This document shows, piece by piece, positions 4,967 through 7,110 of a stretch of 7,110 nucleotides of DNA. The stretch's first letter is position 1; the number at the start of each line of letters is the position of its first letter. The notes below the pieces were generated by a model. The model was not told the DNA's origin, ran no database searches, and was given only the letters and a program-made list of their open reading frames with translations. Origin of the DNA: an uncultured Bacteroidales bacterium (lineage in GTDB: Bacteria > Bacteroidota > Bacteroidia > Bacteroidales > UBA932); assembly GCA_946184255.1 (NCBI GenBank), contig CAMHFA010000052.1, forward strand, positions 1-7,110, given 5' to 3'. A program made the position numbers and the translations under genes.

Positions 4967-6871
4967 TTATTCAGTTAAATACTTGAAATATTCGTCGATG
5001 TCCCGGCTTTTAGCAAGACGGGCGATATAAACCTGGTCTCCAAGGTCGTCCGCCAGGGCAGCGCTCATGCGGGTGCAGAGGGAGATCCGGTCTCCGTAGC
5101 GTTGCATTATGTCCTGGTGTGAATGCTTGTAGCTATGGACATCCCGCCTGCCGACATAGGCGCAGTAGAACTGCTCTCCGAAATCTTTCCGGCGCTCGCC
5201 GAAAGCCACCATGTCAGCCCAGATCTGGAACACGTCCGTAGAGTGGGCATAGTTCATCATATCGGGCGTGAGACCTCCAGGAGGACGCATATTCACTTCA
5301 AGGCCCACATAATCGCCTTTCTTTCCCAGTCCTTCCCGATCCTTGTCGAGCTGGAAAAACTCAAGGTGGACGAAGCGGTTCTTGATACCAAAGGCCTTGA
5401 CGGTGCGCCTGCCTATAGAGGCCAGCTTGGCCGGAACGGTCTTGTTGGTCCAATAGCAGGTGTCAAGGTTGCCGTGGACGATGTCCATTATCGGGGTGGG
5501 AAAGACGGAGTTGTTCTCAAAAACCGGCTCCATCTTGTCATTGAAAATTGCGTCGTATGAAACCAGAAGACCGGTAATGAACTCTTCCATCACAAACAGT
5601 CGATAGTTGTCCGGGTGATCCATGAACCACCTTTCCAACTCTTCGTCCGAGTGAAGCTTGAAAGTACCTGTCGCACCAACGCCGTTGTCGGGCTTGGCGA
5701 TGATTGGGAAACCGGTCTTCTCAGCAAAGGTTTTGACCGCCCCGAGGCCCTCGGAGCACTTGATCTGCCGGGCTGTCGGGATGCCGCCTTTCCGGTAATA
5801 TTTCTTCATTTCGGACTTGTTCTTGATTGCCGCGATATGGTCCGACTGGATCCCTGTGGTGACGTTGAAGTCCGTCCTCAGCCTGGCGTCCTGTTCCAGC
5901 CAGTACTCGTTGTTGGACTCAATCCAGTCTATCTTGCCGTATTTATGGGCGAACCAGGCAACAGCCCTGTACATCTCTGAGTAATCCTCCAGAATATTGA
6001 CCTTGTAATAATCCGTAAGGTTTTCCCTGAGTTGCCAGGGAAGATTCTCCCACGGAGTGTCCGCTATTCCCAGGACGTTGACACCGTTTCTTTTGGCACC
6101 GGCACAGAACTGCCAGTAACCCTCGGGGAAGTGGGGTGAAATGAATATTAAGTTCACGAAACTATATGTTTTATTCTCTTCTGACACTTTTCTCATACCG
6201 CCACCGGTTATCTCCCACGCCTCTCCGAAAAGGGTTGACCTTCCGTCTTTCACCATCACGTATCCTCCATCCGGGAATGTGTAGAAGCGGTGACGGTGAC
6301 TGTCCGGGAAGACCACGTCCTCAAATAGGCGTTTGCCATCCAATATAACATTCCGGACCTGGTGGTAGTGTGGGATCAGATTGATGTCAGTCAGGCCCAA
6401 TCCCTTGAGCCAGCGTCTGTAGCCGGGTTCTACGGCCTCTCCGGGCAATTCCGGATGTGAATACACCATGTCGGCGCAATTCATGCTTCCTGCGCTGCAT
6501 CCCATGACGACACCCTTGTAGCCTTCCAGCAGTCCTTTCAGGCCGATCTCGTTGATAAAGCGGTTTTGGGTTGGGACGTGACCTCCGCATAGGATTATCC
6601 AATCTGCTTTTTTTACGAGGTCACGGACTTCGGAAGCATTGCGCCTGTCTAACATCACCGTCTTGCGGGGAATTATACCTGATTTCGATATGCAGTCCGA
6701 CATCCCTTTCAGGACAGAGTCTGTGAAAGCCATATCGTCCGGGGCGGCGCTCACGAGCAAAATGAAAGGCCTCTCGGGCAGTTCCGCTTTCACGCGGTCT
6801 AGAAAACCATTGTCCGAAGTAAAATGGTCCTCTCCGTATCTTGTCGGGCTTCCTGTCAAGAACAGTGTCAT
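4967..6871 (-). CDS. Fusion protein: S51 peptidase (PepE/cyanophycinase-like) + ATP-grasp ligase
   Basis: This protein of 634 residues has two full-size domains. Residues 1-229 (6871-6185) are an S51 serine peptidase of the dipeptidase E/cyanophycinase group: starting strand MTLFLTGSPT, CGGHVPTQNRF, nucleophile elbow GCSAGS with Ser126, and NLIPHYHQ with catalytic His168; Glu148 may be the acid. Members cut Asp-X dipeptides or the beta-Asp-Arg bond of cyanophycin. Residues 235-634 (6169-4967) are an ATP-grasp ligase resembling L-amino-acid ligases and carbamoyl-phosphate-synthase-like proteins: NNEYWLEQDARLRTDFN, IIAKPDNGVGA (Lys393), VMEEF (Glu429, Glu430), HLEFF (Glu504) and LEVNMRPPGG (Glu525, Asn527). 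Such enzymes activate a carboxylate with ATP and join it to an amine. No signal peptide is seen, so it is cytoplasmic. ATG at 6871 is preferred because it begins directly at the first fold strand; an ATG at 6970 would add 33 low-complexity, AT-rich residues. The substrates are unknown. Confidence 0.88.
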   Translation of the reverse strand: MTLFLTGSPTRYGEDHFTSDNGFLDRVKAELPERPFILLVSAAPDDMAFTDSVLKGMSDCISKSGIIPRKTVMLDRRNASEVRDLVKKADWIILCGGHVPTQNRFINEIGLKGLLEGYKGVVMGCSAGSMNCADMVYSHPELPGEAVEPGYRRWLKGLGLTDINLIPHYHQVRNVILDGKRLFEDVVFPDSHRHRFYTFPDGGYVMVKDGRSTLFGEAWEITGGGMRKVSEENKTYSFVNLIFISPHFPEGYWQFCAGAKRNGVNVLGIADTPWENLPWQLRENLTDYYKVNILEDYSEMYRAVAWFAHKYGKIDWIESNNEYWLEQDARLRTDFNVTTGIQSDHIAAIKNKSEMKKYYRKGGIPTARQIKCSEGLGAVKTFAEKTGFPIIAKPDNGVGATGTFKLHSDEELERWFMDHPDNYRLFVMEEFITGLLVSYDAIFNDKMEPVFENNSVFPTPIMDIVHGNLDTCYWTNKTVPAKLASIGRRTVKAFGIKNRFVHLEFFQLDKDREGLGKKGDYVGLEVNMRPPGGLTPDMMNYAHSTDVFQIWADMVAFGERRKDFGEQFYCAYVGRRDVHSYKHSHQDIMQRYGDRISLCTRMSAALADDLGDQVYIARLAKSRDIDEYFKYLTE

Positions 6872-7055
6872 AACACCCGCGAAGTTACTATTTTTTTCCT
6901 TTTTGTTACTTTTGGACCACCAGACAATGTCGTAGATTTGAAAAGTTACCTGGTCGCAAATACGTCTCATTATCGGGCAACAAGCATATGCTTTGTGAAG
7001 AATCCCTATATTTGTGTCAGAGAATTAATCGAAGACACAGAACTGTTTTATTCAT
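6872..7055. promoter_or_regulatory. Divergent intergenic region with likely promoters and operator-like palindromes
   Basis: This AT-rich gap separates the minus-strand S51/ATP-grasp gene from the plus-strand partial gene. It holds a T-rich tract at 6889-6904, a perfect 12-bp palindrome AAGCATATGCTT at 6982-6993, and GTTAC at 6884, 6905 and 6945. A second palindrome, TTCATATGAA at 7051-7060, overlaps the plus-strand ATG. If the S51/ATP-grasp gene instead starts at 6970, the gap shrinks to 85 nt. I found no convincing minus-strand -7/-33 pair. No terminator or RNA gene is apparent. Confidence 0.5.
7007..7014 (+). promoter_or_regulatory. Candidate -7 promoter box for the plus-strand gene
   Basis: TATATTTG matches the Bacteroidota -7 consensus TAnnTTTG exactly and lies 41 nt before the ATG at 7056, giving a plausible leader of about 35 nt. 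TTTG at 6992-6995 is only 11 nt upstream, too close for the usual -33 spacing of about 19-20 nt, so the match is incomplete. Confidence 0.4.
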
Positions 7056-7110
7056 ATGAAAATCAGAATCACTGCCATCAGGAAGGCTTCGTATCCGGAT
7101 TTGATGGCGA
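7056..7110 (+). CDS. Start of a small protein, possibly TIGR04076 family (3' end cut by window)
   Basis: ATG at 7056 opens 18 complete codons that run to the window edge: MKIRITAIRKASYPDLMA. This charged beginning, with a strand MKIRITAIRK followed by a short YPDLMA helix start, resembles from memory the N-terminus of TIGR04076 family proteins, which are small cytoplasmic proteins of roughly 80-110 residues of unknown function. Too little is visible to confirm the family. A TAnnTTTG box lies upstream and no clear Shine-Dalgarno site is seen, in keeping with the other genes here. It is transcribed divergently from the S51/ATP-grasp gene. Confidence 0.55.
   Translation, partial: MKIRITAIRKASYPDLMA

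Noticed and set aside
4952..4974. CTGA...TCAG hairpin in the gap after the ATP-grasp gene
   Set aside because: The stem is only 4 bp with a long loop and no T-run, so it is not a credible terminator.
5123..5560. 145-residue plus-strand open frame opposite the ATP-grasp domain
   Set aside because: It lies wholly within the coding strand of a recognised ATP-grasp domain with intact motifs; its translation shows no recognisable family and has no start context.
6907..6914. A second plus-strand TAnnTTTG match (TACTTTTG)
   Set aside because: It is about 140 nt from the plus-strand ATG, has no -33 partner, and short AT-rich boxes arise easily in this T-rich tract.
6872..6970. 33-residue N-terminal extension of the S51/ATP-grasp protein from the ATG at 6970
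   Set aside because: The extension is AT-rich, unlike the rest of the gene, and precedes the normal first strand of the S51 fold, so the region is more likely leader DNA. It remains possible.

Overview
The window looks like chromosomal DNA from a Bacteroidales-type (Bacteroidota) bacterium, possibly from the gut. The clues are two consecutive lipoproteins, a sulfatase with a Ser-type active-site motif, starts without clear Shine-Dalgarno sites, and TAnnTTTG-like promoter cores. The species cannot be named from the sequence.

Six genes run leftward on the minus strand and one partial gene runs rightward at the right end. Read in the direction of transcription, the minus-strand genes are: (1) a two-domain protein, S51 peptidase (PepE/cyanophycinase-like) fused to an ATP-grasp ligase, 6871-4967; (2) a lipoprotein alpha/beta hydrolase, 4914-4066, after a 52-nt gap holding a promoter-like box; (3) a lipoprotein sulfatase, 4063-2519, starting 2 nt after the hydrolase stop; (4) a PPC/DUF296 protein, 2482-2060, after a 36-nt AT-rich gap; (5) aroB, 2060-1062, overlapping the PPC gene by 1 nt; (6) a fused aroD-aroA gene starting 5 nt after aroB at 1056 and still open at base 1. 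At the right edge, 7056-7110 is the start of a plus-strand gene resembling the small TIGR04076 family. The gap between it and gene 1 is the only long non-coding stretch.

The left part encodes shikimate-pathway steps: 3-dehydroquinate synthase (AroB), type I 3-dehydroquinate dehydratase (AroD) and EPSP synthase (AroA), with a PPC-domain protein coupled in front. The middle encodes two probable surface or periplasmic lipoprotein hydrolases. The right part encodes a possible amino acid or peptide ligase joined to a possible peptide hydrolase.

The points most worth a second look are the S51/ATP-grasp fusion, whose AT-rich junction carries an in-frame GTG where a separate ATP-grasp protein would start; the AroD-AroA fusion; and a short imperfect palindrome translated in frame inside the EPSP synthase domain. 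No RNA gene, CRISPR array, insertion sequence or convincing terminator was found.
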